Positions 17,770 to 25,934 of a stretch of DNA of 64,000 nucleotides are shown here, piece by piece. Within the stretch, counting starts at the first letter, position 1, and every line of letters starts with the position of its first letter. Position numbers and translations under genes: made by a program. This DNA is from Sphingopyxis sp. (GTDB taxonomy: Bacteria; Pseudomonadota; Alphaproteobacteria; Sphingomonadales; Sphingomonadaceae), in assembly GCF_016704835.1 (NCBI RefSeq), contig NZ_JADIZJ010000001.1, forward strand, positions 124,001 to 188,000, in the 5' to 3' direction. The notes beneath the pieces are model-generated. The model worked only from the letters and a program-made list of their open reading frames with translations, made no database searches and had not been told where the DNA came from.

Positions 17770-18189
17770 TTAGTCGAGAGCGACCAACGCTTCGCCGGCG
17801 ATCTTCAATTGGCCGTGCTGATTCGCACTGAACAGCTCGATGCGCGCACAGCGCTCGCCGTCGAAATCGAGGATTTCGGCGACCTTGCCACTGACGGTAA
17901 TGCGATTGCCGAGGTGGGTGATCCCGCTGAACCTCACATCGAACTTGCGGAGGCGATGTTGAGGTGCCCAACTAGTGAGCGCACGGCCCATCCAAGCCAT
18001 GCCCAGCATGCCGTGAGCGAAAACGTCAGGCATCCCGGCTTTGCGAGCAAAATCGAGATCTATGTGGATCGGGTTGAGATCGCCCGATGCCGGACCGAAC
18101 AGCGCCAATGTGGTGCGGTTGATTGGCGGCAGAACAAGTTCAGGCAGATTTAGCCCAACGACGACCTCGGCAAGGTTTTTTATTGTCAT
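17770..18189 (-). CDS. MaoC-like hot-dog dehydratase subunit
   Basis: A 139-residue single hot-dog protein with the R-hydratase signature: GDLNPIHIDLDFARKAGMPD, giving the catalytic pair Asp37 and His42, followed by FAHGML. It would hydrate an enoyl-CoA (R-specific) or dehydrate the 3-hydroxy form. It lies 25 bases after a FAS1-like dehydratase gene that has the hot-dog fold but lacks this dyad; such pairs form heteromeric dehydratases, as in mycobacterial HadAB or steroid-pathway ChsH1/ChsH2. Here the MaoC protein would be the catalytic subunit. Confidence 0.9.
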   Translation of the reverse strand: MTIKNLAEVVVGLNLPELVLPPINRTTLALFGPASGDLNPIHIDLDFARKAGMPDVFAHGMLGMAWMGRALTSWAPQHRLRKFDVRFSGITHLGNRITVSGKVAEILDFDGERCARIELFSANQHGQLKIAGEALVALD

Positions 18190-18214
18190 GACTTAGGTTC
18201 CCAATACCGGAGTT

Positions 18215-18655
18215 TCAGTTGCGCACCACGAGCACGGCGCGAAGCTCAGCGACCAGTTCGCCGGCCGCGTTGCGCGCTTCGGAAACCTTTTCGACGAATT
18301 CGAGCGCTCCGCCCTTCTTATCGTAAACGTCAGTCACGCGTGAGGTAACGGTGATTGTTTCCCCCGCGCAGACAGGTCTCTGATAAATAAAGCCCTGCTC
18401 ACCATGCAGCAGGCGGGCGAGCGGGATCCCCATCGCGTCGAGCATCGCGCCTGTGGTATCGCTGTCCATTTCCGCAGCAAACAGAAAGGTTGGCGGCACG
18501 GGCAGATCGGCATAACCGGCCGCCTGTGCTGCACCGACATCAGTATATACCGGATCGACCTCGCCGATCGCTCGGGCGAAAGCGAGCAACCGACCTCGTT
18601 CGATCTCGATCGTCGAATGACCGATCTCGTAGCCGATCCAAGATTTATCAATCAT
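18215..18655 (-). CDS. FAS1-like dehydratase domain protein (MaoC N-terminal type)
   Basis: A 146-residue hot-dog protein of the MaoC_dehydrat_N (FAS1-like dehydratase) type. It begins with a WIGYEIGHSTIEIERGRLLAFARAIGE segment in family style, continues DPVYTDVGAAQAAGYADLP and has the core HGEQGFIYQRPVCAGETIT. It lacks the D-x4-H dyad of its partner and is likely the substrate-binding subunit of a two-protein dehydratase with the MaoC gene downstream. It is the first gene of the seven-gene minus-strand operon; its promoter should lie within 18656-18985. Confidence 0.88.
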   Translation of the reverse strand: MIDKSWIGYEIGHSTIEIERGRLLAFARAIGEVDPVYTDVGAAQAAGYADLPVPPTFLFAAEMDSDTTGAMLDAMGIPLARLLHGEQGFIYQRPVCAGETITVTSRVTDVYDKKGGALEFVEKVSEARNAAGELVAELRAVLVVRN

Positions 18656-18985
18656 CTGCCTGTTACCTTAATACATTTCAAAAGTAGTGATGACAAAGCC
18701 ACCGCTGAAGTAGCGCAATCGCCGACACGACGTTCCCAACAGCATTCCAAGACGAAGTATCTCCTGTAATCTGGCGATTTTCGCCTTGATTTGCAGGGAA
18801 GGCTAATCGCGAACGTGATACTCTACCAGTTCAATTTGATGCTCTTGTATGCCTATATGGAATGGCTGTTGCCGGAATTGCGCTTGAACCCTGCGGTATA
18901 ATTTCTGCATGTAGACTATCGAATCGGGTCAGATTTCCCGACAGCGTGGTCGGGCAAAGCCTGCCAGAAGTGGAGTGATGCTAAC
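18656..18985. promoter_or_regulatory. Divergent promoter region of the acyl-CoA operon and an enoyl-CoA hydratase gene
   Basis: A 330-base gap between divergently transcribed catabolic genes with no coding sequence. On the plus strand a TATAAT hexamer at 18897-18902 could be a -10 element for the gene at 18986; no good -35 is placed 17 bases before it. A short GGCGA-TTT-TCGCC hairpin lies at about 18772-18784. The nearest regulator gene is the LysR at 21011; whether it binds here is unknown. Confidence 0.45.
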
Positions 18986-19789
18986 ATGTCTGAAGACCCG
19001 GTTTTGTTCACCCAGCACGATGGCGTTGCCTGCCTCACGCTCAATGCGCCAGACATGCTAAACGCTATGAACAGGCGCGGATTCGAGCTGCTGATCGAGG
19101 CAATGGACCGGATTGATTCAGAGCCCGAAATTCGCGCCCTGATCTTGACGGGTGCTGGCAGCGCTTTCTGCTCGGGCGCATCGATCCAAAGCGACTTTTT
19201 CCTTGCTGATGATCCTGCCAAGCGACACTCGGCGACGAAAGAGATCATGGACAGTTGCGGCACCCCCTTAATGGAAAAGCTTGCCAAGCTCCGGGTACCG
19301 ACTATCGCCGCCGTCAATGGTCCCGCTGGCGGGGGCGGCGTCGGGCTGGCGCTTGCCTGTGATCTTGTCATCGCCGCGCCTGCTGCCAAGTTTGTGCTGA
19401 CGTTCACCCCCAAGCTCGGGATGATTCCCGATCTCGCCACAGTTTGGCAATTCGCGCGTTCGATTGGCCGGTCCAGAACCATTCGCGCTGCCTATCTAGG
19501 AACCCCGATTAGCGCCGAAGAAGCAGCGGATGTAGGGCTAATCTGGAAAGTGGTGCCCGGCGAAAGCCTTATGGAAGAAACTTGGTCGATTGCGCGGCAA
19601 CTCGCCGATGGACCCACGCAAGCCTATTCGCGGGTCCGTCAGATCGTAGACGCGGCAACAATGTTATCGTTGCGCGAACAGGTTGAGCTCGAAGCGGAGA
19701 TACAGCCTCGACTGATGGCCACCCAGGACATGGTAGAAGGCGCGCGGGCCTTTCTTGCAAAGCGCAAGCCCATCTTCAAAGGGCATTAG
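18986..19789 (+). CDS. Enoyl-CoA hydratase/isomerase family protein, stop codon within IS481 end
   Basis: A 267-residue crotonase-fold protein. Segments CLTLNAPDMLNAMN, GAGSAFCSGASI (first oxyanion hole) and AVNGPAGGGGVGLALACDL (second) are typical, and the tail FLAKRKPIFKGH matches the usual C-terminus of the family. The ATG follows GGAGTGATGCTAAC. The TAG stop (19787-19789) is the first three bases of the IS481 copy inserted here, so the natural stop has been replaced, with little or no loss of protein. It is transcribed divergently from the seven-gene operon. Confidence 0.87.
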   Translation: MSEDPVLFTQHDGVACLTLNAPDMLNAMNRRGFELLIEAMDRIDSEPEIRALILTGAGSAFCSGASIQSDFFLADDPAKRHSATKEIMDSCGTPLMEKLAKLRVPTIAAVNGPAGGGGVGLALACDLVIAAPAAKFVLTFTPKLGMIPDLATVWQFARSIGRSRTIRAAYLGTPISAEEAADVGLIWKVVPGESLMEETWSIARQLADGPTQAYSRVRQIVDAATMLSLREQVELEAEIQPRLMATQDMVEGARAFLAKRKPIFKGH

Positions 19790-20757
19790 GCGTTTAGTCC
19801 CGGCATTTGGTGGATCGGATTGACGATGAATCGATCTGGTTCTGAAGTCCAGCATTTGCAGATATATTCGTAGGGAGTGAGGCCGCTGAGTGTCTTGAGC
19901 CGGCGTGCAAAGTTGTAGGTTGCGATGAAGTCGGCGAGGTGTACCCGTAACTGGTCGTGGCTTTCGTAGTGGAAGCGTTTGACGGTGGCTTCCTTGATGG
20001 TGCGGTTCATCCGCTCGACCTGCCCGTTGGTCCACGGATGGTTCGGTTTGGTGAGCCGGTGCTCGATGTCGTTTGCCCCGCAGATCATGTCGAAGCGCAT
20101 CTGGCGCGACCAGGCGGTGTTCCGGTTGCGGGGCTGCTCGGCGAACTGAATGCCATTGTCGGTCAGGATAGTGTGGATGCGATAGGGTACGGCTTCGAGC
20201 AGGTGCTCGAGGAACTCCCAGGCCGTCTGCCTGTCAGCCTTGTCGACCAGCCGGGTGACCGCAAACTTACTCGTGCGATCAATGCCAACGAACATGGAGC
20301 TTGCCTTCGGCGGTCTGCACCTCGGCAATATCGATGTGAAAGAGCCGATGGGATAGCGCTTGAAGCGCTGGCGCTTCGGCTTGCCTCCCTCGATATCCGG
20401 CAAGCTGGATATGCCATGCCGCTGAAGACATCGATGCAGCGCCGACCACGTCAGATGCGGAATCGACGGTTGCAGCGCATAGAGACAGTCATCCAGCGGT
20501 AGCAGCGTGTGACGCCGGAACGCAACGACCGCCGCCTCTTCGGCTTCGGTCAGGGTTGTGGAGTGAAGGGCGTTCGGCCCGGTCTTCAAATCCTCGACCG
20601 TCGCCCGCTTGCGCCACTTCGCCACTGTCTTGGGGTTGATCCCCAACTCTCGGCTCAGCGTCGCGAGCGAAGCTTGCGATCGCTGTATTGCTGCTCGGAC
20701 GGCGTGCGTGGTCGTGGCGCTCCCGTGACGGACCTGTCCCATACTGCTGCCTTCCAT
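19786..20757 (-). CDS. IS481-family transposase with a damaged catalytic segment
   Basis: A 323-residue IS481 transposase: N-terminal HTH (LSRELGINPKTVAKWRKR), then the rve domain with FVGIDRTSKFAVTRLV, the second Asp region ILTDNGIQF and the Glu region WTNGQVERMNRTIKEATV. Between about 20300 and 20345 the frame gives SFTSILPRCRPPKASSM, but the next frame gives FHIDIAEVQTAEGKL, the conserved first-Asp segment of the family. One missing base near 20344 and two near 20300 explain this; the ORF stays open but the first catalytic Asp is lost. The stop overlaps the plus-strand hydratase stop. Confidence 0.85.
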   Translation of the reverse strand: MEGSSMGQVRHGSATTTHAVRAAIQRSQASLATLSRELGINPKTVAKWRKRATVEDLKTGPNALHSTTLTEAEEAAVVAFRRHTLLPLDDCLYALQPSIPHLTWSALHRCLQRHGISSLPDIEGGKPKRQRFKRYPIGSFTSILPRCRPPKASSMFVGIDRTSKFAVTRLVDKADRQTAWEFLEHLLEAVPYRIHTILTDNGIQFAEQPRNRNTAWSRQMRFDMICGANDIEHRLTKPNHPWTNGQVERMNRTIKEATVKRFHYESHDQLRVHLADFIATYNFARRLKTLSGLTPYEYICKCWTSEPDRFIVNPIHQMPGLNA

Positions 20758-20802
20758 TCTAACGAAAGGATCGCACCATTAAACCGTGGGATCAAACACC
20801 TA
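19787..20802 (-). mobile_element. IS481-family element, near full length (about 1016 bp)
   Basis: Ends resemble each other as inverted repeats: TAGGCGTTTAGTCCC at 19787 and, on the other strand from 20802, TAGGTGTTTGATCCC. The same outer end is seen in the fragments at 8090 and 10197, each after a T or C (TTAG/CTAG). No clear target duplication is visible. The transposase inside carries compensating indels over its first catalytic region, so this copy is probably inactive. Confidence 0.85.
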
Positions 20803-21010
20803 AGATGTGAACCCATAAATGGGATCGAGAACTGGTGGGTTACCTGATTAAATGTCCCGTTGCGGGAAGAACACGAATCCCGCCGACTATCTTGCCATCG
20901 TTAAACTCATCGCAATCAGCATCTGATGTCAGCCACGATAAGTTGACACCCTATACCGCTCATTGAACTTTTTTCGTTGATTGCCACACTATTCCTACTA
21001 GTGATGGCAC

Positions 21011-21916
21011 ATGATCAATTTCGTTCGCCTTCGACACGTTGTTGCAGTGGATCGGGAAGGTTCCTTTTCGCGCGCAGCAGAAGCTCTCAACGTGACGCAG
21101 TCGGCCATAACGAAGAACGTGGCCGGGGTAGAGGACGAAGTGGGGCACCCACTGTTCGAGCGAAACGCGCGCGGCGCCACCGCAACACCGGAGGGCCGCG
21201 ACTTTATTGACCGGGCCAGCAGAATCATAACTGAGATCGACCTGCTTGTAGCCGATGTCCGCAAGCAGCGTCGCGGCGAGCGACGGCTGCTGCGCATCGG
21301 GGTATGCCCACCTGCTATCGCACCGTTCCTCAGCAAGGCGCTAGCCGAACTGGTGAAGGATTTCCCAGATCTAAGCCTTCACCTTTCGGCCTTGACTTCT
21401 GAGCGAGCCCTGCGGTTTCTCAAGCGTGGCGATTTCGACGTCGTGGTCGGTCCTACCGAAATCTTCGAATACGATACACAATTGGAACGGGCCGATATCG
21501 GAGTTCTCAAGGCCTTCATGTTCGTGCGGAATGGCCACCCCCTTGCTGTTATGAAGAACGTATATGAGCAGGACCTGAAACAATTCCGGATTTTGGCGCC
21601 GGAACATTTTATATCATATTCAGGGGTCTACGACCGGCTTTATGTCGACACCGAGCACAGCCCGGCAGAAATGATCAGCGTAATTGATCACTTCCCTCTA
21701 GTCACCAGCATAGTGCGTAACAGCGACAGGATCGGGGTCGTCGGCGGAGGATACCATCGTTCTGAGCGGTTCAAGCGTCACTTCACGACACTTGACATCG
21801 ACCTGTTCGAGCCGATGTCGGTCAGTTGCGCGACACTGCGCGTTCAACAATCCAAGCCAATCGTTGACAACCTGATTACATTGCTCGCCGCCACATGGGG
21901 CGAATCACCGATATGA
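21011..21916 (+). CDS. LysR-family transcriptional regulator
   Basis: A 301-residue LysR-type regulator. The N-terminal winged HTH is LRHVVAVDREGSFSRAAEAL followed by NVTQSAITKNVAGVEDEVGHPLFER; the effector domain runs from about residue 95 (LLRIGVCPPAIAPF). It sits between the acyl-CoA operon and the thiolase genes and is the only LysR in the catabolic island, so it is the obvious candidate regulator; the effector is unknown. LysR genes often sit beside a divergent target, but here the upstream side is occupied by the IS481 element, so a former divergent neighbour may have been displaced. Confidence 0.92.
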   Translation: MINFVRLRHVVAVDREGSFSRAAEALNVTQSAITKNVAGVEDEVGHPLFERNARGATATPEGRDFIDRASRIITEIDLLVADVRKQRRGERRLLRIGVCPPAIAPFLSKALAELVKDFPDLSLHLSALTSERALRFLKRGDFDVVVGPTEIFEYDTQLERADIGVLKAFMFVRNGHPLAVMKNVYEQDLKQFRILAPEHFISYSGVYDRLYVDTEHSPAEMISVIDHFPLVTSIVRNSDRIGVVGGGYHRSERFKRHFTTLDIDLFEPMSVSCATLRVQQSKPIVDNLITLLAATWGESPI

Positions 21917-22033
21917 TGCGGAAGCAACGAGGCTGTAGTGAGTATGTAACGTCGGGCGTCGTTCCGCGTACTTAAGCGCCAGTAGATTTTGGAAGCGTTT
22001 TTGTACGCAGATGCATTCGGCGCTGACAAATTA

Positions 22034-22872
22034 GGGTCAGGACTCATTGATCACAGCCAGAACATGACGGTTGCGGCGAGGGCGACGGCGGAGAAGAAGG
22101 CCTTGGAGCACCTGTCATAGCTCGTTGCGACGCGGCGCCAGCCCTTGAGGCGGCCGAACATGATCTCATGCGGCCCCGGCTTTTGTAGCGGCGCTTATCG
22201 TATTTGATGGCCTTATTCCGGGATTTGCGTCCGGGGATGCAGGGGGTGATGCCCTTTTCCTGCAAAGCATCGCGGAACCAGTCGGCATCATAGCCGCGGT
22301 CGGCCAGCATCCATTGCGCTTTGGGCAGACTGTCGAGCAAATCTGCCGCGCCAGTGTAGTCGCTGACCTGGCCAGCGGTCATGAAGAAGCTGATCGGACG
22401 ACCGTTCGCATCGGTCACAGCATGCAGTTTGGTGTTCATGCCGCCCTTTGTGCGACCGATCAGACGTCCCGGACCCCCTTTTTTACCCGTAGGCTGGACG
22501 CCGTGCGGTGCGCTTTGAGATAGGTGGCATCGATCATGATCGTCTTGCGGTCGGGAGCCTGGGGTGCGGCCAGACCTTCCATCATCCGAACGAAGATGCT
22601 CTTGTCGCTCCACCGCTTCCAGCGGTTGTAGAGCGTCTTTGCCGGGCCATATTCTCTCGGCGCATCGCGCCAACTGAGCCCATTTCGGTTGACGAAAATG
22701 ATACCGCTCAGAACGCGACGGTCATCAACCCGCTGTCGGCCATGGCTCTTCGGGAAATAGGGCTGAAGACGCGCCATCTGCTCGTCCGTCAGCCAGAATA
22801 GATCACTCACATTCAGGCTCCTTGCGGTCGCCTGACTCACAATCGCTATCTCAAATCAATGGGTCCTGACCC
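22034..22872 (-). mobile_element. IS5-family element (IS427-like), about 839 bp
   Basis: Inverted repeats of about 18 bases are visible: GGGTCAGGACTCATTGAT at 22034 and, on the other strand from 22872, GGGTCAGGACCCATTGAT, with one mismatch. The dinucleotide TA flanks both sides (22032-22033 and 22873-22874), the short target duplication expected of this group. Inside are two overlapping transposase frames. It lies between the LysR gene and the first thiolase. Confidence 0.9.
22051..22840 (-). pseudogene. IS5-family transposase, programmed frameshift plus a damaging frameshift
   Basis: OrfA (22840 to 22460) begins MSQATARSLNVSDLFWLTDEQ and has the first Asp in TIMIDATYLKAHRTAS. It changes frame at A AAA AAG (around 22479-22485), a classic -1 slippery heptamer, into OrfB, which continues KKGGPGRLIGRTKGGMNTKL and has the second Asp in WMLADRGYDADWFRD. 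A further break near 22170 disrupts the Glu region: the other frame reads EIMFGRLKGWRRVATSYDR and reaches a natural stop at 22051. The second break is not of the programmed kind, so the copy is probably dead. Confidence 0.8.
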
Positions 22873-23053
22873 TAGGGAGGCGAAAGTTGTCGCCAAATGA
22901 TGAACTACACAGAAGTCCGTGGACGAAATGCCGCTGCGCGTGTGCGGACATTATTCCGTGTGAGAATAGTTCTGAACCATTTTGAACTGGACCAAGCACT
23001 GATGAGCGCCCGATAAGCCTCCGAGAGCAGCGAATTTACAGAAAGAAGCAAAA

Positions 23054-24244
23054 ATGGCGAATTCTGAACGCGAAGTCCTTGTCGCCGGCGTCGGCATGGT
23101 TCCCTTCACCAAACCGGGCGCCGGTGCGACCTATGACGAAATGGGGCCGCAAGCGATCCGCCTTGCTCTCACCGACAGTGGCATCGATTATGCCGATGTC
23201 GAACAGGCTTATGCCGGCTATGTTTATGGCGATAGCTGCTGTGGCCAGCGTGTCGTATATCAGGTCGGACTGACCGGGATTCCCGTTTTTAACGTCAACA
23301 ACAATTGCTCGACCGGCTCGACAGCGCTTTTTCTTGCGCGGCAGGCAATTGCAAGCGGCGCTGTGGAGTGTGCGATCGCTGTTGGTTTCGAACAGATGAC
23401 GCCGGGCGCATTGGGTGCGATCTTTACCGACCGGCCCAGCCCCTTTATTGACTTTGACACCGCGACCAATGCGCTCGTCGATGTGGAACTGCCTCTGGCG
23501 CTCAAATATTTTGGTGGAGCGGGCCGTTCGCACATGCAGAAATATGGCACGACCATGCGCGATTTTGCGAAGATCCGCGCCAAAGCGAGCCGTCATGCTG
23601 TGAACAATCCGCTATCAGTCTTTCGCAAGGAGATGAGCGAAGAGGATGTACTTGGTGAGCAACTGATCTGGCCCGGCGTCATGACGCGCCCAATGGCCTG
23701 CCCGCCAACTTGCGGTGCGGCGGCCGCGATTCTCGTTTCACCCGAGTTCGCAAGGCGCAATGGCCTCGCGCCCGGCGTTCGCATCGCCGCACAAGCCATG
23801 GTATCGGATCAGTCCTCCACCTTTGATACCAGCGACATGATGCAAGTTGTCGGTTACGACATGACGGGACGCGCGGCAAAGCAAGTCTATGAAGTGGCCG
23901 GCATCGGCCCAGAAGACATCCGCGTTGTTGAGCTCCATGATTGCTTCGCTCAAAATGAGCTCATAACCTACGAGGGGCTTGGCCTTTGCCCTGTAGGCGG
24001 GGCACAGAAGTTCATCGCCGATGGCGACAACAGCTATGGCGGGCGGGTGGTCACAAACCCGTCAGGTGGACTTTTGTCCAAAGGACATCCACTGGGCGCG
24101 ACCGGCCTTGCCCAATGCTATGAACTGATTCACCAACTGCGCGGCACCGCTGACGCACGGCAAGTCGATGGCGTACGCCATGCACTTCAGCACAATCTCG
24201 GCCTAGGCGGAGCGTGTGTCGTCACGCTTTACGAGAAGGTCTAA
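23054..24244 (+). CDS. SCP2/SCPx-type thiolase (lipid-transfer-like acetyl-CoA acetyltransferase)
   Basis: A 396-residue thiolase of the SCP-x type. Acylated Cys85 in VNNNCSTGSTAL, His in VVELHDCFAQNE and the closing GHPLGATGLAQ motif are present; the C-terminal Cys motif of ordinary thiolases is replaced by GLGGACVVTLY. Such enzymes cleave bulky or branched 3-ketoacyl-CoAs, as in sterol side chains or aryl-propionates. They often work with a DUF35 OB-fold partner, which is not found nearby; the upstream side is occupied by an IS5 element. ATG at 23054 is preceded by GAAAGAAG. A second, broken homologue lies at 24883-25685. Confidence 0.92.
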   Translation: MANSEREVLVAGVGMVPFTKPGAGATYDEMGPQAIRLALTDSGIDYADVEQAYAGYVYGDSCCGQRVVYQVGLTGIPVFNVNNNCSTGSTALFLARQAIASGAVECAIAVGFEQMTPGALGAIFTDRPSPFIDFDTATNALVDVELPLALKYFGGAGRSHMQKYGTTMRDFAKIRAKASRHAVNNPLSVFRKEMSEEDVLGEQLIWPGVMTRPMACPPTCGAAAAILVSPEFARRNGLAPGVRIAAQAMVSDQSSTFDTSDMMQVVGYDMTGRAAKQVYEVAGIGPEDIRVVELHDCFAQNELITYEGLGLCPVGGAQKFIADGDNSYGGRVVTNPSGGLLSKGHPLGATGLAQCYELIHQLRGTADARQVDGVRHALQHNLGLGGACVVTLYEKV

Positions 24245-24365
24245 CTGAGTGATGCTTGCCAGCCCTATCTTGACTGGCCGGTAACTGGCGGTTCCTCTCT
24301 GCGACCAGAAGTTTTCTGCTTTCCTTTCAGTTTGATCGAGACCTTGCCACAGTCAACGGGGAAGC

Positions 24366-24375
24366 TGTTATAACA
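24366..24375. repeat. Short palindrome TGTTATAACA
   Basis: A 10-bp perfect palindrome in the gap (24245-24504) between the first thiolase and an IS5-type remnant. It could be a weak operator half or chance; the rest of that gap shows no gene. Confidence 0.25.
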
Positions 24376-24504
24376 GATATATAACACCACTCGTGTTCCT
24401 TCGGACGCTGCCTCAGCGATCTTGAAACAGAATGGCGAGATCAAATTCTTGCCTAATGTGAGTTAGCGAGCTCACCACTTAGTCGAGCTAAGGTCTGTGG
24501 ACAT

Positions 24505-24605
24505 TTAGCGTAGGGCGATTTTGATGGCGGCAAGGTTGATCATGGCGCGGTAGCTCTGATCTGTTTTTTCGTAGCGTGTGGCGATCCGCCGGAATGCTTT
24601 GAGAG
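24505..24605 (-). pseudogene. IS5-family transposase C-terminal remnant
   Basis: The minus strand encodes about 33 residues ending RIATRYEKTDQSYRAMINLA plus AIKIALR and a stop at 24505-24507, the usual C-terminus of an IS5-group DDE transposase. The rest of the gene is missing and the sequence passes into an IS256-type end at about 24640. Confidence 0.7.
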
Positions 24606-24641
24606 GTCGTGTCCCGAGCGGTGGTGTAGCTTCTGCCGGTA

Positions 24642-24700
24642 GCGAAGCTGACCGGACACGCGCTAATCGAAAAAGCGCTGTAGTGTCCGGTCAGTTTCGC
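24642..24700. repeat. Two facing IS256-type terminal repeats
   Basis: An 18-bp sequence GTGTCCGGTCAGYTTCGC occurs on the plus strand at 24683-24700 and, with one mismatch, on the minus strand at 24659-24642. The outer ends face each other across 23 bases, so the DNA can fold into a long hairpin extended by GCGCT/AGCGC. The right-hand copy leads directly into an IS256-type transposase start, so these are probably ends of two copies of the same element that abut. Confidence 0.7.
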
Positions 24701-24762
24701 GGGTGGTCATCGGCGAACTTCGGTAAGCTTGTGTTGCAAAACTCAACTTACGGAGAACACCG

Positions 24763-25203
24763 ATGACCAATGATCAGATGGACTTGAATGCGCTGGTTGG
24801 GAAGAGCGCCGATGGTGATTTTCTGCGCGACATGATCAGCTTTGCCGCGCAGCGCCTGATGGAACTGGAAGTGGGCGGCCTTAGCCCATTCGCCGATTTT
24901 GATAAAGCTTGCGACGATTTGGTTGATGTCGATCTGCCACTTGCGTTGCGCTATTTTGGCGGAGCAGGTCGAGAGCATATGGAAAAATACGGCACAACGA
25001 TCAATGATTTTGCAATAATCCGTGCCAAGTCGAGCCGCCATACCGCAAAAAACCCTTTGTCGGTTTTTTGCAATGAAATAACAGAGGAAGAAGTGCTTGG
25101 CGCGCAGATGATATGGCCCGGCGTGATGACGCGACCAATGGCTTGCCCCCCCACCTGCGGCGGCGTGGCAGCTCTTTGGGTCTCGCGTTACGCCATGGTA
25201 TAA
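24763..25203 (+). pseudogene. Chimeric ORF: IS256 transposase N-terminus fused to thiolase
   Basis: The first about 38 residues, MTNDQMDLNALVGKSADGDF to MELEVGGL, match the start of IS256 (Mutator-family) transposases and carry their own ribosome-binding site (ACGGAGAACACCG before the ATG). At about 24883 the frame runs without a break into a thiolase corresponding to residues about 130 onward of the gene at 23054 (DFDKACDDLVDVDLPLALRYF). The thiolase part then leaves frame near 25195. The product, if made, would be a 146-residue hybrid with no active site from either parent. Confidence 0.8.
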
Positions 25204-25685
25204 GCGCCAAGGTCAAGATTGCGGCACAGGCAATGGTGAGCGATACTCCGTCCACGTTCTTGTCAAACAGTATGATCGAACTCGTCGGTGCCGACATGAC
25301 CAAACGGGCCTCCCAGGCTGTTTATGAAGCTGCGGGTTTATGGCCGCGGGATATTGGGGTTGTCGAGTTGCACGATTGTTTCGCGCATAATGAGCTTATT
25401 ACCTACGAAGGTCTTGGGCTGTGCGGCGAAGGAGAGGCATCGCGCTTCATCGCCGATGGCGACAATACCTATGGCGGACGGGTAGTTACCAATCCATCGG
25501 GCGGCCTGTTGTCAAAAGGACATCCGCTTGGCGCAACGGGACTCGCCCAATGCTACGAGCTCACTCACCAGCTGCGCGGAAGCGCCGAGGCGCGTCAGGT
25601 CAACGGTGTGCGCCATGGCCTCCAGCATAATCTGGGTCTTGGCGGCGCTTGTGTGGTGACTCTTTATGAGAAAGTCGATGCTTAG
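24883..25685 (+). pseudogene. Second SCPx-type thiolase, 5' end lost and frameshifted
   Basis: A homologue of the thiolase at 23054. The N-terminal about 130 residues, including the acylated Cys, are missing and replaced by an IS256 end. The frame breaks at 25180-25200, with a few bases lost (WVSRYA then HGISAKVKIAAQAMV). The rest is intact: VVELHDCFAHNELITYEG, SKGHPLGATGLAQ and GLGGACVVTLYEK. It appears to be the remains of a tandem thiolase pair in which the other copy stayed functional. Confidence 0.88.
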
Positions 25686-25934
25686 CCTATCCAGAGCCTC
25701 GAGCAGGTCTGTTTTTCAGACAAGTCGAGAATTTTGGGTACGGTGACCGATCATAACGTCAAGCAATGGTGGATCCAATCTGATGCAGGAGGGAAAATCT
25801 TCTTCCACGTCGACAGCGTTTATTCGGATGGACCAGTGAAGGAAAACCAGTACGCATCGCAAAGCTGTGGTGACAATCCAAGATTTTGTGCGATAACTCT
25901 CCGATAGCAATCCCAAGGCCGCCGAAGTGCAGAC

